From Agrocybe praecox (Eukaryota > Basidiomycota > Agaricomycetes > Agaricales > Agrocybaceae), in contig OZ024840.1 of the NCBI GenBank assembly GCA_964017145.1, forward strand, positions 4,092,001 to 4,156,000: 64,000 nucleotides of DNA. Direction: 5' to 3'. The number at the start of each line of letters is the position of its first letter. Positions within the stretch are counted from its first letter, which is position 1. The position numbers were made by a program, and so were the translations under genes. The notes beneath the pieces were generated by a model. The model worked only from the letters and a program-made list of their open reading frames with translations. It was not told the origin of the DNA and ran no database searches. Positions 47,637 to 58,656 of this stretch are shown in pieces.

Positions 47637-48386
47637 ATGCCCACCATTCGCCCACTCCTCATTCTCACTTGCTGTGGTATCTTCACCGTCGCACTTTGCT
47701 GGAGACTTCAATATCCAGATAGTCTCGCAACATTCCTACAACCACTCTTATCCAGCAGCCTTACTCACACAGCAATGTCCCAAGACGATCCTAAATCTCC
47801 CATCACGAACACAGACACTCCAGAATGGTCATCCAAGTACGCGGGATATCTCTCTCGAGCAACACCCCTCCAAAGCCCTGAACTATTCACCCCATCCCGG
47901 GAGATTCTAGAGCTGACCGTGCTACGGAATTCCAAAGTTGAACATTCAGGATTTACGCTCGCTTTGTTCTCTGACCGCACCCTCGTCGACCACCAAGGCA
48001 AGGTTTACACTCTCACGCAAGAAGATTACCAAGGCCTTCGAGAGCTTGCGACACGCATTACCACCCTCCCGAAATCTGGCGGTTTCGGCAACCAGTGGCG
48101 AGTACGCCAAGATCGAACAGGGTACCCCATTGATCGTGTTCTCGTTGCCAAATCCGAACTATCCAAAGTACCTGCTGAGGACTACGAGGAAGAATTCTCA
48201 GAGACGGGCGTTTATGGATTTGATAAGAAGAAGACGCTCCTGCAACCTCCCGTTGAGGGATACACCCATCTTGCCCCGTCTTTGTATGAGCTGATTGGGC
48301 TTTCTCGGAAGGCCAGAGACGGATCTACTCCAGAGGACAAAGTTGTGTTGGGGAAAGTTAGGGATGCCCTCGGAAATGTGTTCTAA
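47637..48386 (+). CDS. Hypothetical protein with N-terminal membrane anchor
   Basis: Intronless, 249 aa. The N-terminus carries one hydrophobic stretch (PLLILTCCGIFTVALCW, about 6-22) that could be a signal anchor or signal peptide; a second ATG (MSQDDPKS) just downstream would give a soluble form, so two start sites are plausible. The rest is hydrophilic, with a compact region LELTVLRNSKVEHSGFTLAL, DHQGKVYTLTQEDYQGLREL and GYPIDRVLVAKSELSKV. No known domain is recognised. Divergent from Utp14. The regular codon use and the full-length open frame support a real gene; the role is unknown. Confidence 0.7.
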   Translation: MPTIRPLLILTCCGIFTVALCWRLQYPDSLATFLQPLLSSSLTHTAMSQDDPKSPITNTDTPEWSSKYAGYLSRATPLQSPELFTPSREILELTVLRNSKVEHSGFTLALFSDRTLVDHQGKVYTLTQEDYQGLRELATRITTLPKSGGFGNQWRVRQDRTGYPIDRVLVAKSELSKVPAEDYEEEFSETGVYGFDKKKTLLQPPVEGYTHLAPSLYELIGLSRKARDGSTPEDKVVLGKVRDALGNVF

Positions 48387-48704
48387 TCTGTCGTGAGTTT
48401 GTTTCCCTTGCTTGATGGTGTAGAAGTTATTAAGTTTAAATTTCCCTCAGCAGAAAGCAAAAAACCTTTGCATTTGCATTTGCACTTTTATTTCTACATC
48501 ACTTGACCAGTTGTTGTATTTAGGCTATTCCTTTCAAAGGTTACTTGTACTATCTCCCTCCGTGAAACAGAGTTTATCCGTCGATAGGTATCTTGTCATA
48601 AAGTGCATAATTAGTAAAAAATCTTATACGAGGCGCATACCCGACGCCCATGTTGGATTTCTCATCAATTACATATAAAGCAAATATCAAACACAAAAAG
48701 GAAA

Positions 48705-48789
48705 GTCCCGACGGTGATTTGAACACCGGACCCTGTGATAAGTGATTAACTCACTGCAATCGCATGCTATACCACTTAGCTATCGAGAC
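48705..48789 (-). tRNA. tRNA-Cys (GCA) with a 14-nt intron
   Basis: Read on the minus strand: 7-bp acceptor stem GTCTCGA/TCGGGAC (one G-U pair), D arm GCT...AGC with AAGTGGTAT loop, T arm CGGTG-TTCAAAT-CACCG with a perfect 5-bp stem, and 5-nt variable loop GGGTC. The anticodon loop reads TTGCAG, giving anticodon GCA (Cys). The length of 85 nt is 14 longer than the folded core, which fits an intron after position 37 (GTGAGTTAATC... region). The anticodon stem TGCGA/TCACA has one C-A mismatch. A-box and B-box (GGTGTTCAAATCA) are present. CCA is not encoded, as expected in a eukaryote. Confidence 0.8.
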
Positions 48790-48905
48790 TTCGGAAGATT
48801 TGAATTGAGCTAGCACCAAATTCCGGGACTCGATTTCTTGTGTGTAGACGCCCATTCAATCTATTTTGGTCCGCACTTCCATCGATCACCGTCGATCGTG
48901 TACTT

Positions 48906-49415
48906 TTACTCCCACAGTGATCTCTGCATGTAACGAAGTAACGCTTTCAAAGAGGTGGAACACATTGGGATTATTATTATATACATGTCTCCGGGCAACA
49001 AATATTTGACATCATTGTACCGATCACTGGGATTCCAGATATGGGTGCAAAGAGTTGGATGTTGCACGAGAAAAGAGTGTTTATTCTTAAGTGAGATATA
49101 TAGTTCCTCCTCCTCCGGTTGTTTGGTTCCTATCTCCATTATTTCCAACACAAGATCGACCTTGACGTACTTGTCTCTGCCAATCCTATCAAGTTGCTTA
49201 CAAAGTCCGGCCCACTCGTCTTCCACGAGCGCATTTGATGAATCTTGATATGCCAGGATAAGGATAGAGATGATCTTGATTTTATTCTTCGAAGGAATAG
49301 TTCCCAGAACAATATTGACATCCTGTATGGCGTTTTGCCTCGGGTCCGTAACTTTGAGATGTAGAGAGAAAAATTTCAACTTCCAAAGACTTCCTAGGTT
49401 CACAAATCCTGTCAA
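48906..49415 (-). pseudogene. F-box/leucine-rich family fragment (second-exon part)
   Basis: The 169-codon frame resembles the second exon of the F-box-like genes at 52851, 54627 and 58657: GFVNLGSL against DLVNLSDL, IVLGTIPSKN against LVLNTIPSQN, EWAGLCKQL against NWEGLCKEV, and PTLCTHIW against PSVCTHFW. The first exon with the F-box-like part was not found upstream. The C-terminus diverges. Probably a decayed, truncated copy, oriented like the intact array. Confidence 0.6.
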
Positions 49416-50951
49416 TGGTATACGCGGAGCTGGAAATACCCGAGAAGAATATGCATCAATATCCGAACTAGATGGAAAGAAAGGATACTATCCCGTGCGG
49501 ACCTAATGGGATTTCATGGCAGAATTGCAGTTGAAAAACCGTCAATGTTCGAGAAAGTTAATGGTTCCGAAGAGTCGTCTGGTGAAGTTGCTTTCATCCT
49601 GAATTTCCACATGGAAGCATACAAGCTTATATGGCGGTATAAGTGATCCAGAAAGCAGCTGGATGATGTACACAGTTTGGCTCGCTGAAGAGTCGGTCAA
49701 ACTCTGTTTTCAGAGAGTTTATGTGAATTTCTCATACATGACGAGCCAACGCAGGATTTTCCCTCAATATATTCGACATTTTACTGAGCTGCTCGGAGAC
49801 ATGGGTGCTATAATCTTCAATTCCGAATCTGCGGAAAATTCATTTTTGGCAGGAATCTGTGAAGGCTCTGTCAACGAGGGAGAGAGCTGGAAGATCTGTG
49901 TGTGCTGTAGGAAGATCGGATACCAAACCGGCAATATATCAGAGTATTCAGTCTGGGATAATGGATAGAGGTGGATTCAGCATGTTTCGATGAATATTCA
50001 AGGGAGAGAAAGACTTCAAGCTCTTCAAGCCCAGCCGAGTTGTGTCATGTTTTTTAGATTCTCCGTGGGAATATCAGCGCTGATGGGGTTGCCGCGAACG
50101 GCAACTTCCGATACTTCGTCACCCAATACTGACGCTGTAATGATCAGCGCTTAAGACTAGGTATGGGCTTAAGATAAGCCTTCAGAGCGTCCTTTCTCAC
50201 TGAATTAGTATTTACGTGCTACTTTCCCCCCCCCCTCAAAATGCGCTAACTGATCCAATGAGTGGTTGACCACGAGATCCAGCTTCGGTGACAAGTAGTT
50301 GGAAGTTTACAGAGTTGAAATGGTCGTGAAACCACTTTAAAGTCAAAGCTACACGGTCGCATCAGACGAATCTTCCAAGTTAGAGTCACGACTAGCCTCA
50401 AAGTTATATGGTATGTATATCTTCTGAAGAATATCCCTAGCTTGAATTTTTAGGATGCACTAATCAAACTTCTTCTCCGAGCTCTATACATCTAGATCAA
50501 CAGGCTGAAAGCAAGAGTGACCGTCGACGTATACTTCTTTCTCTTATCGTCGGTATTGAAAAAGAACCCATTGATTCCCACCTCGAATCTTGACCCATCA
50601 TTTGCCAGTCTAGAATCATGCCTAGCGGTACTAGTAGGGAAAGTCATACTAGACAACCGGGCATTAATCTGTCGACGAGATTAAGAATAATAAGCTCTGT
50701 CACTCCTAAATTAGCACCACGTATGTTAGTCGTCAATATGGCTTCGGTGATGCGTGATGCAAGCGAGAAGGTGCACTTGCGCCATAGCTATATCTTTTAT
50801 AGTATTACCTCAGAATATTCGCAATTGATTCAGAACGCGAGCGAGATATAAATGCAAGAGATTTATGAAAGATAATTTATTCTAGCTTTCTACTACTATC
50901 TAAACCAAGAGTCAACCACAGCTCATACGTGACACTCAGTCATCGTCAATC
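49416..50951. other. Intergenic region, no gene found
   Basis: About 1.5 kb of low-coding-potential sequence between an F-box relic and the secreted-protein gene. Frames at 49663 and 50618 lack any recognised feature. A short run of C (about 50228) is the only notable sequence. Confidence 0.45.
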
Positions 50952-51793
50952 ATGAAGCTCTCATCTTTCAATGTCCTACTTATTATTGCAATGCGAATGA
51001 TCTCGGGAACGAGCGCCGATCCTCTTCATGACACCCATGCTCGCAGGCACAATGATGTTCTCCACATCCAAGACACCAAATTATCAAATTCATCCTTACA
51101 GTCTCCCGATGCTCCGCCAGTTATCGCAGCAGGAATTGTCATTGGTGTGTTTCTTTACAGTCTCGTAGTCGGATGCGCGATTGCGGCTGGGATTTCCGAC
51201 GTCTCCAAGGTCACTGTACATCCCGACCCTGCAGTGAAGACTACGCAGGCACGTCACCTTACTCCCCCAGCTTATGTGTTTTACACAAGTCTATGCCAAA
51301 TATTAACACGATTAGTAATATCACAGGCTTCCATCGACGTAATACGCGAAACGCTTAAGCAAATGAAGACCGCACACGACCGTGCCGGTACTGGGATTTC
51401 CGGCATCGCAGTCCGCTTCCTCACTCCCCAATTGCCCATGTTTGATGGTATTCCCGGAGTCAATTATGGTTCTGTCATGGCTGATATTCAGACTGAAGTC
51501 GATCCAGCGATGTAAGTATTTTCATTATCCTGAAGCCTATGTACACAGAGAAGTACTCATTGCATTTGCAATCCAGTTGGCATATTTACTGGGTTACCAC
51601 GGGAACTATTAAAGTTGAGACTACTAACGATGCTCACGACGTACGTGATTCAAAAGCTTTGCTCTGATGTGACAAATTGAAGGTCGTACCGGTATAGGTC
51701 GTATACGCCGATTTTTCCGGGAAGGTTAGTATCACCCCCGACTTGACCGAGCCAAAGGACAATTGGAAGGTCTACAAGTTTGTAGCGACCTGA
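50952..51793 (+). CDS. Predicted small secreted protein
   Basis: Model: join(50952..51511,51577..51640,51698..51793), 239 aa. Begins MKLSSFNVLLIIAMRMISG with a hydrophobic core and likely cleavage near TSADP, so probably secreted. A second hydrophobic segment (VIAAGIVIGVFLYSLVVGCAIAAG, about 57-80) could be a membrane helix. After it come ASIDVIRETLKQMKTAH, then IWHIYWVTTGTIKVETTNDAHD, and in the last exon VVYADFSGKVSITPDLTEPK. An extra in-frame intron inside exon 1 (about 51251-51325, ending atcacag) is possible and would remove about 25 residues. No known family recognised. Its 3' end converges on an F-box relic, an arrangement repeated down the array. Confidence 0.6.
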
Positions 51794-51929
51794 AAGGATA
51801 GTATATGTATCAAGATGCATTACTTGTAGAGAAGCATTGCAAGGCTCCAGGAGTTGATGTGATGTCGATATAGATTCTATAGGATCGAGCAATAGAATTG
51901 ATGGCAATATTCTAAGGAGCGAAAGAAGA

Positions 51930-52197
51930 ATGTGACCCAAAGACTCCATAGAAATCGAGGTTTTCTAGGATACCATGATATATGTCCGTGTGTAAAGGAT
52001 AGACAAACTTGGCGGACTTTTGCGGAGAAGAACGGGGTTTTTCTCCAAATTGACGTGGTCTTCTCCAATTTCGAGGGCGTGGTGGTGCGCGTGTTAATTC
52101 GAGAGTACAAAAGTGAGTGCACGCCCGGTCAGCAACGGATAAATTATGAAGATATTCGTCGCCGCATGGTAGTTTGAAGATGTGATAATTTCCTAAG
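51930..52197 (-). pseudogene. F-box-like gene relic (first-exon part)
   Basis: Read on the minus strand this matches the start of the intact copies: CGDEYLHNL (HGDEYLHNL in copy B), DRACTHFC against DRAFTHFC, then AKVRQVCLSFTHGHISW against AKVCQVCLSFIHGHVSW in copy A. A deletion after THFC and frameshifts break the frame, and the rest of the gene is missing. Closest to copy A. Confidence 0.7.
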
Positions 52198-52284
52198 TAA
52201 CACCGTCAGTAGTACTGGAAGAAATGAGAGTCAACTTGGAGAAAGAATCCATAAATACCAGGGTGGGAAGGATCTATGCCATTC

Positions 52285-52470
52285 AAGGAATCCCAGAGAA
52301 CCCAGTATTCGCATGTAAGATCTAGTCATAGCAAGGCGGAAAATATAAAAAGTCAAATGCGCCTGCGGAAAGGAAAGCAGGTGGACTGAGTGTCAAATCC
52401 GAGCGTGTTATACCCGAAGCCCACATGAAGTAACTATGTTTCCTCAAATGAGTGATCAAGCGTACGCACT
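52285..52470 (+). pseudogene. Relic of the 3' end of the Ser/Arg-rich secreted gene
   Basis: Matches the last ~150 bp of the gene ending at 62038: atgcgcctgcggaaaggaaa against atgcgcctgcgtaaaggaaa, preceded by cccagagaaccca and followed by the same a/g-rich tail and a flank with tttcctcaaat. Stops and indels interrupt it. A third copy of the same 3' end is at about 58080-58180. Confidence 0.65.
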
Positions 52471-52549
52471 TAGTAGCCGTGCAAGAATTACACATATTGT
52501 GGCTCGAGAATAAGGACAACTAAATTTCCACAATTTCCGTTATGCATCG

Positions 52550-52690
52550 AGAAGAACTTGCAGAAACATCTCGGGAACGACATCTTCGATCAACCTCAAT
52601 GCTTCAAGAAACATGGGAAAGTTAGTCCCGTCCAATTTTGCCGAGCCAAGGGACAAGCACAAGTACTTTGAGTAGCTTAAAAGCTTTATA
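52550..52690. repeat. Duplicated 3' flank, unit 1
   Basis: Contains catcgagaagaac..gcagaaacat, atctcggga.. and ttcgatcaacctcaa, closely matching 58407-58560. It lies between the Ser/Arg relic and the F-box copy in both units, showing that the duplicated block is larger than either gene. It also has a stretch resembling the last exon of the secreted gene at 51698-51793 (gggaaagttagt...gccaagggacaa). Confidence 0.6.
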
Positions 52691-52850
52691 AGTGGTAAAG
52701 AAACAAATCTGCATTTAATGTAGAATATTTTTGACAGAATCAACCAATGAAACTGATGTCAGTATTCTAAGCTGAGCAACAAGGCAAGAAATAGCACGTA
52801 CAAAATAGCAGTCAGCTACAAGTATCATCATCTCTGCATAGAATACAAGG

Positions 52851-54240
52851 TCAACGTCTGCACTTTGGTCGAACCTTCCCGCCTGTATATTGTCCAAACC
52901 CACAAGTCCAGTAGGCACGGTCCCAAAAATGGGTACAAATAGAAGGCAAGGACATCAATGTCGATGTCATGACTTCTTTTACTTGTTCCAACAACAAATT
53001 CCAGCCGACTGGATAGTCAGTCAGAATTGATCGTCCTTGACTGACAACGGTCATATATAACTCGAGCTCGATGCCATTCTTGGAGGATATGCGAATGATT
53101 TCATTACAGAGATTATCCCAGCTCTGGTTCAGTGCTTGGCTGAAGGGATGTGTCCCAATTGTATAGAAGTCGAAAGAAATATTCTCGATGGAGTTATGGC
53201 TTGGAATCGTTCCGAGAACAAGGCTGGTGTCATGAAGAATCTCGGTGTCATCGGCTTCGCAATTGATGACAATAAAGAGTACACAGACTCGGAGCCGCCT
53301 TAAACCCTTGAGATCAACAAGTTCGGCGAGGAAGAGATGCTTTTTTTCTTCAAACATAGTTTCATTGTTATGCAAAATTGCTGCGATTAAGATTTTAACA
53401 GTACTTACCCTCCGTGTATTTGACTTTGTCGAGGTATAATTCTTCCAGAGTGTCACGAGAGAAGTCGACAATGCGTTGCAGATACTGCATTTCTTCCTTC
53501 TCGTGCGGAGATAATGTAAGAACGCGTAGTGAAGACCATGATATGACTCCTTTAGAGATGGGGTATGGCGGAAAAACCAGCTGTTTGATGACTGCATGAG
53601 CATGTCGAAAGTCGAGATATTCAAGAGACGGTAAATGATCGTTCGAGTCGCCTTTCATTACGCTATCGTCGGTGATCTGCTCAATGACCTCAATATCGTT
53701 AACAGAGACCTCTCGAAGTCGTGGGCAATGACGCAGGAGGGTTAAGGGGACATTTTCACAGCTCGTTAAATGGAGAACAGTTAAAGATTGCCTAAAAAAA
53801 TATTGGTTAAACCATTCTTCTACTAATCTCGCATCATTTTTTCGACCATTTTGTAGATAGAGACCTTCTAGATGAAGCTCGTTTGGAGGCATCGGGGAAG
53901 CCGCCAAAGCGTCGAAAATGTTTATGAAGTTATGGTGTCCAAGTAGCCATGATACATGTCCATGTATAAAAGAAAGACAGACTTGGCAAACTTTAGCAGA
54001 GATCGCCGGATCACTTCTCCAACTTGTTATGGTTCTCTCTATATAGAATGACATGGCAGTGCAAGTTTCGCCCGTTAATTCGAGAGTCCGAAACAACCTC
54101 TCTTGACAAAATTTAGTGAAGGCTCGATCGGCGAGTGATAGGTTGTAAAGGTATTCGTAGCCAAACGGAAGTTTTGAGACTTGATAAATAATGTAAGAGA
54201 TTAGGTCGTCTGAAAGGTTGGAAAGCGGGGGATTCAACAT
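52851..54240 (-). CDS. F-box-like/leucine-rich protein, copy A
   Basis: Model: complement(join(52851..53347,53409..54240)), 442 aa, phase 1 junction. Begins MLNPPLSNLSDDLISYIIYQ with an F-box-like segment running to LSLADRAFTKFCQERLFRTL; then leucine-rich units (IFDALAASPMPPNELHLEGL, LTVLHLTSCENVPLTLLRHC, LPSLEYLDFRHAH, ISWSSLRVLTLSP, FSRDTLEELYLDKV) and a second exon with VDLKGLRRLRVCVLFIV, LVLGTIPSHN and SICTHFWDRAYW. Such genes are expanded in Agaricomycetes; an SCF adaptor role is inferred. Copies B and C are clearly closer to each other than to this one. The start codon is flanked by the same context (cattcaacatg...) in all three copies. Confidence 0.85.
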
Positions 54241-54626
54241 GGTGGTTCGCTTGCAAGTTACATGGATCCGGAAGTGCTATATTTATCGCACCGGCCCCAT
54301 TGTCCGGCGGAGCGTCCATTGACACTGCCAACTGGTCCGAGGTCGACACTGGAAAACTTCCCAAACTTCCAATAGGCATTCGATTCTCAGTCAAGGGTGC
54401 CTGAAGAATTCTCATTAGTCAAGGCTGGTCTTTCATTATGTGCAAGCTTTCATTATATCGATAGGGATCGCAGTACAAACAGGAACCACTTAAATCATCT
54501 AGGAATATTGCCCTTAATTTCGTCGAGTCAAAGGACAAGTGGAAGAATTTTTTGCGAGATCGGTATTGTTATATATGTCAGGGTGTGTAGTGTCGAAATA
54601 GAAACCGAAGAACTTGGTGTCTAACG

Positions 54627-56042
54627 TCAGTGTTTGCACCTGGGTCGAACCTTTCCGACTGTATATGGCCCGAACGCACGCGTCCAATAGGCTTGGTCCC
54701 AGAAATGCGTACAAACGGAAGGGTGATCCTGCAACGTGCATGTCATTCTTTCTTTGAGTGCATTCAATATCAGATCCGCGCCTTTGTGGAAATCTTCCCA
54801 AAATAATCGCCATTTTCGTACTACCGTCATACGAACCGTCATATAGAATTCGAGTTCGATATGCTTCCCGGAGGATACCCGAGCGACTTCATTGCATAGA
54901 CCTTCCCAATTTCGGAATAGTACTTGATTGAATGGATATGTTCCAACTGTAAAGAGGTCGAAAGAAATGTTCTCCATGACATTTTGGGAAGGGATCGTAT
55001 TGAGAACAAGGCTAACGTCCTGCAACACGTCGCCTTTATCATCATTGCAATTGATGACGACAAAGATTCCAAAGACGCGCAGGCGCGGTAAATTGCTCAG
55101 GTTGACGAGGTCGGCGAGAAATACATGCCTTCTTTCTATGAGCAATACGGTTAATACAATATATATATATATCTTGGAACAAGTTAAGGATGCATCAATA
55201 AACAATCAAACATGCTTACCTGGTGTACATTTGACTTTGTCAAGATATAATTCTTCCAGAGTGTCACGAGAGAAATTGAGAATGGGTTGCAAATACCTCA
55301 TCTCCTCCTCTACATGAGGGACCATGGTTAAGACGCGTAGTGCAGACCATGAAATGACTCCTTTATGAACGCCGGACGGTGGAAAAACGAGGGAGTCGAT
55401 GAACATATGAGCATGTAGAAAGTCGAGATATATAGGGGACGGTAGACTATCGTCGGAATCGCTCTCTAATGCATTGTCGCCCCTGATTCCCTCGGCGGGT
55501 TCAACATCAGCCAGAGCCACTTGTTGAAGTCGCGGACAATCACGCAGAAGGGTCAAAGGCACATTTCGACAGTTCGTCAGGTAAAGAATAGTCAAAGATT
55601 GCCTGAAAAGGGATTGCCTGAACCAATCTTGAACCAGTCGTATTTCTTTTTTTCGCAAAACAAGGCTTCCTAAGCAAAGCTCATATGGCGGCATTGGAGA
55701 AGACGCGAGAGCGTCGAAGATTCTGTTGAAATTTTGATTTCCTAGGACCCATGATACCCGAAGTTGGGAAAAAGAAAGATAAACTAGTCGAACTTTGGTT
55801 GGAAAGGCTGGTTTTTCGCCCCAAGTAGCAAGTGTTTTGTTAAGCTTTGATGAAAACTCGGTACGCGTTTCACCAGCTAGAATGAGGGTGCGAAATAACC
55901 ATTCTTGACAAAAGTGAGTGAACGCTCGGTCGGCAAGAGATAAGTTGTGGAGATATTCGTCGCCATGTGGGAGTTGAGAGACGTGATAAGCAATGTAAGA
56001 AATTAGGTCGTCCGAAAGGTTAGACAGCGGGGGATTCAACAT
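54627..56042 (-). CDS. F-box-like/leucine-rich protein, copy B
   Basis: Model: complement(join(54627..55135,55220..56042)), 443 aa. Same layout as copy A: MLNPPLSNLSDDLISYIAYH, LSLADRAFTHFCQEWLFRTL, IFDALASSPMPPYELCLGSL, LTILYLTNCRNVPLTLLRDC, VISWSALRVLTMVPH, FSRDTLEELYLDKV; second exon LADLVNLSNLPRLRVFGIFV, LVLNTIPSQN, SVCTHFWDQAYW. The intron (84 bp) contains a (TA)n run and is longer than in A (61) and C (62). A short duplication (MTVRMTV) enlarges exon 2 by four codons relative to copy C. A 817-bp MITE sits just 11 bp upstream of the start codon, so the promoter of this copy has been displaced. Confidence 0.85.
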
Positions 56043-56050
56043 CGTGATGG

Positions 56051-56873
56051 TTTCACCCCGGGGAGTTCAACTTTTCAGGTCACCCCAAAACTTCCGAGAA
56101 ACCCTGGTTTTGGTTCATAAATTAAGCCGATTATAAATCATGTAGGATAATCAAAATTTTAGGACATCATGTATTCTAATTAAAATCTAAGTATTTGTTC
56201 AAATTTTTTGTCACCGTGTAAACCTCAATCGAAATGGAATGTTCAGTTAGACCAAAATTACAAAAAACAATAGAAGTTTTGGTTAATTTCTAGGTAGTCC
56301 AAAAATATAGACTCTATGCATTCCAAAAACCGGAATAAAATTTATGTTTTCAACAATAACTTCGAACAATTAGATGCATCAAATATCAGACGAATTTTCG
56401 GCATGTCCGTAACTATAGCTAAAAAGAGAGATATCAGCGTGACTGAAACCATGAAAACCTATTCAATTAATTGTTTTCAGACGATCAAAAACTCTGAGCT
56501 TCGGTCACATTTTCAATTGTGCCCAAAATAAACACAATAGCCAAAATTTCGGACTACGAGAAAGTGAGAAAAAATATTAAAGTTCTGTAGGAGCCTTGCA
56601 TCACATTGATATTACATGTTTCTGTCTTTCTTTCACGAGATCCAAAATCTCCGTATTTATCTCGATTTTTGTTCCCACTGGAAACAATAATATCATTCAG
56701 GTTTTGGTATGGTACAAAATTACAAATAAAATTTCTAATTTTGGTGGACCTTTGGTTTATTGCTAAACTTTCAATTTCACATATGTTTTCCGTGGGCCCT
56801 AAATTTTGCACTAAACTTATGTTTTTTAGGAAATTTTGGTGTGACCTCAAAAGTTGAATTCCCCGAGGTGTTT
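56051..56873. mobile_element. MITE with long inverted repeats and 3-bp TSD, upstream of F-box copy B
   Basis: Element 56054-56870 (817 bp). Left end CACCCCGGGGAGTTCAACTT, right end (inverted) CACCTCGGGGAATTCAACTT; the imperfect inverted repeats extend about 42 bp. Flanked by ttt on both sides (56051-56053, 56871-56873). The matching flank of copy C at about 60043-60090 is continuous without the element, giving an empty site. A 3-bp TSD suggests the PIF/Harbinger group, though ttt is not the usual TWA. AT-rich inside, with no transposase frame. Confidence 0.85.
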
Positions 56874-57079
56874 ACTGCAAGTTCCAACATTCTGACATAA
56901 TCATATTTTATCTGTGGGAAATCTATATTTAGAATCATTGACATCGCATTTTCGTTGAAATGTATCTTGTTAGCCCCTTATACCTACAGGTAGTACAACA
57001 AGAAACGGATGGGGCTCAAAAACATGGACACTGGTAAATGCCTCTTTCATTATGCTCGTCAACCAAAATGTTCATTTTT

Positions 57080-58165
57080 ATTTTGGCTTCAGATCACATA
57101 CTTGGGCATCAAAGCGTAGAAAAGGAAATTTAAAAAAGCAAAGTATGTTTGTCGGATACATACCGAATTACATCAGGCAGGAGGCAGTGTGAGCCAAAAA
57201 AAAATCAAATCCTCTTTTACAGAAATCTTCCTACACCTTTAAAGACAAAGGTGAAAGACATTATGAATGGTCCTAAAAATATGGCGCCAGTGGTTCCTGC
57301 GCATACCAACCGAGGGGTAAGGAACCAGTGTACCAGTGCTACTAAAACTGTGTTGATGGCAGCTAAACCATCATTTTCCGTTCTGCAAAAGGTTCAAGCC
57401 GTTGTTGTTGAGCCATCCTACAGCCAGTAAAACGTTCAAGAAAGTCACCAAGGTATTCAAAAAGGTAAGCCTCATAGAATGCTTGATTTGAACTTTCGGC
57501 TACTTACAATATGATTAAATAGCAAGGCCTGGAGGTGATCAAATTTCCATGTTGCACGTCGACAAACCATGGAGAATGCCAATATTTCAAAACCTGGCCA
57601 ATCCAGTCCCGAACATGCAGACGACAGTACCAGCGCTCGGGCTCAGGCTCAGGAAGCGCAAGCTCAAGCCGTAGGCGAAAGGGAAGCCTGAATCAAGAGA
57701 GAGGTTGCTTAAAAACTGAGAAAAAGTCCAACGCGAACACTCAGCATAAAGGAAGCAGCACATCACAGTTCAACGTTCAGGGCACATACTCCTCCGCATT
57801 CTCGATCCCAATCGCCCAGCGCTGGGAGTCCAAACCCCAGATCGTCAAGTCTCCCATCATGTAGGAGGCTCAATCCAAGACTGTTAGAAAACGGCCAGTC
57901 AAACAGAAGGCATCCAGCGCGCGACTTTTTGGGAGCTTCAAGAAAGCCTTCTACACCGTCTCGATCTTCGCGGTTTGAGAGGTGACCTCTCCGATGCATT
58001 TTTACGCCCCTAATGAAACTCTGAGGAGCTCTGGCTTCACCAGTAGGATATAGTTGAGGCAAGGTGGCAAGTATGGAGATTCCAGTGCGCCTGCGGAAAG
58101 GAAAGAGGATGGATACGGGTGCTAATCCAAACCCAACTCTAAGCGAAACCCCAAGTGAAGTAAGT
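57080..58165 (+). pseudogene. Decayed copy of the Ser/Arg-rich secreted gene
   Basis: Exon-by-exon remnants of the gene at 60610-62038. About 57092: cagatcacata... like exon 2 (but an early TAG). About 57218: NLPTPLKTKVKDIMN like NLPTPLQNKIREIFN in exon 3, with the donor retained (gtaagg). About 57570: ENANISKPGQ like ENANILKHGQ, then GSASSSRRRKGS against GSASSSRSRKGS. The frame is lost after about 57690 by small indels, and further matches drift between frames until the aaccccaagtgaagtaagtac end. No first exon with signal peptide was seen. Not expected to give a functional protein. Confidence 0.75.
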
Positions 58166-58406
58166 ACATTGCCTTAAAACAGATGATACACCGGGTTTCC
58201 ATTGGAGCGGTGCAGAATGTAGCTAGATGGAGTAGCTGGGCTGGGAAGCGCGTCGAGCAGCCTCGCACGCCGATGGCGGCAGTAGGATGAGATGGATTCG
58301 TCTATGGACGCGTCGATAGATGCATTGGTCAATTGCACTGCCACACCGTGTAAGGATCACACAGATTAGGCTCGGCCAATTTGGAAAGAAGAATTTAAAA
58401 GCTGTG

Positions 58407-58560
58407 TATGCATCGAGAAGAAATCGTAGAAACATATCGGGAACTCAATCTCCTTCGATCAATCTCAACACTTAGTCTCTTCCGACTCTGCGGAATCAAA
58501 GGGTAGTAAACTTACAAATACAAAGTTCGTGAAAGGGCGACAAGATAGCATATGTATCAA
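58407..58560. repeat. Duplicated 3' flank, unit 2
   Basis: Counterpart of 52550-52690 (catcgagaagaa..., gtagaaacatatcgggaac, ttcgatcaatctcaa). The distal part, gatagcatatgtatcaag, also matches the sequence right after the stop codon of the secreted gene at 51793 (gatagtatatgtatcaag), linking all these units to one ancestral block. Confidence 0.65.
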
Positions 58561-58656
58561 GTAACGGCAATGGTGCATCATATTGATAGTTGATAAGTAA
58601 ATATGCAATGATGTATTATACGTCGAAATACGATCCGAAAAACTTGGTGTCTAACG

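Noticed and set aside
47637..47774. Restricting the 47637 gene to the downstream MSQDDPKS start
   Set aside because: The upstream ATG gives a coherent hydrophobic anchor in the same frame; both starts are kept as possibilities.
56554..56857. Frames on both strands inside the second MITE
   Set aside because: Short, mutually antisense and AT-rich, with no transposase motif; the element is judged non-coding.
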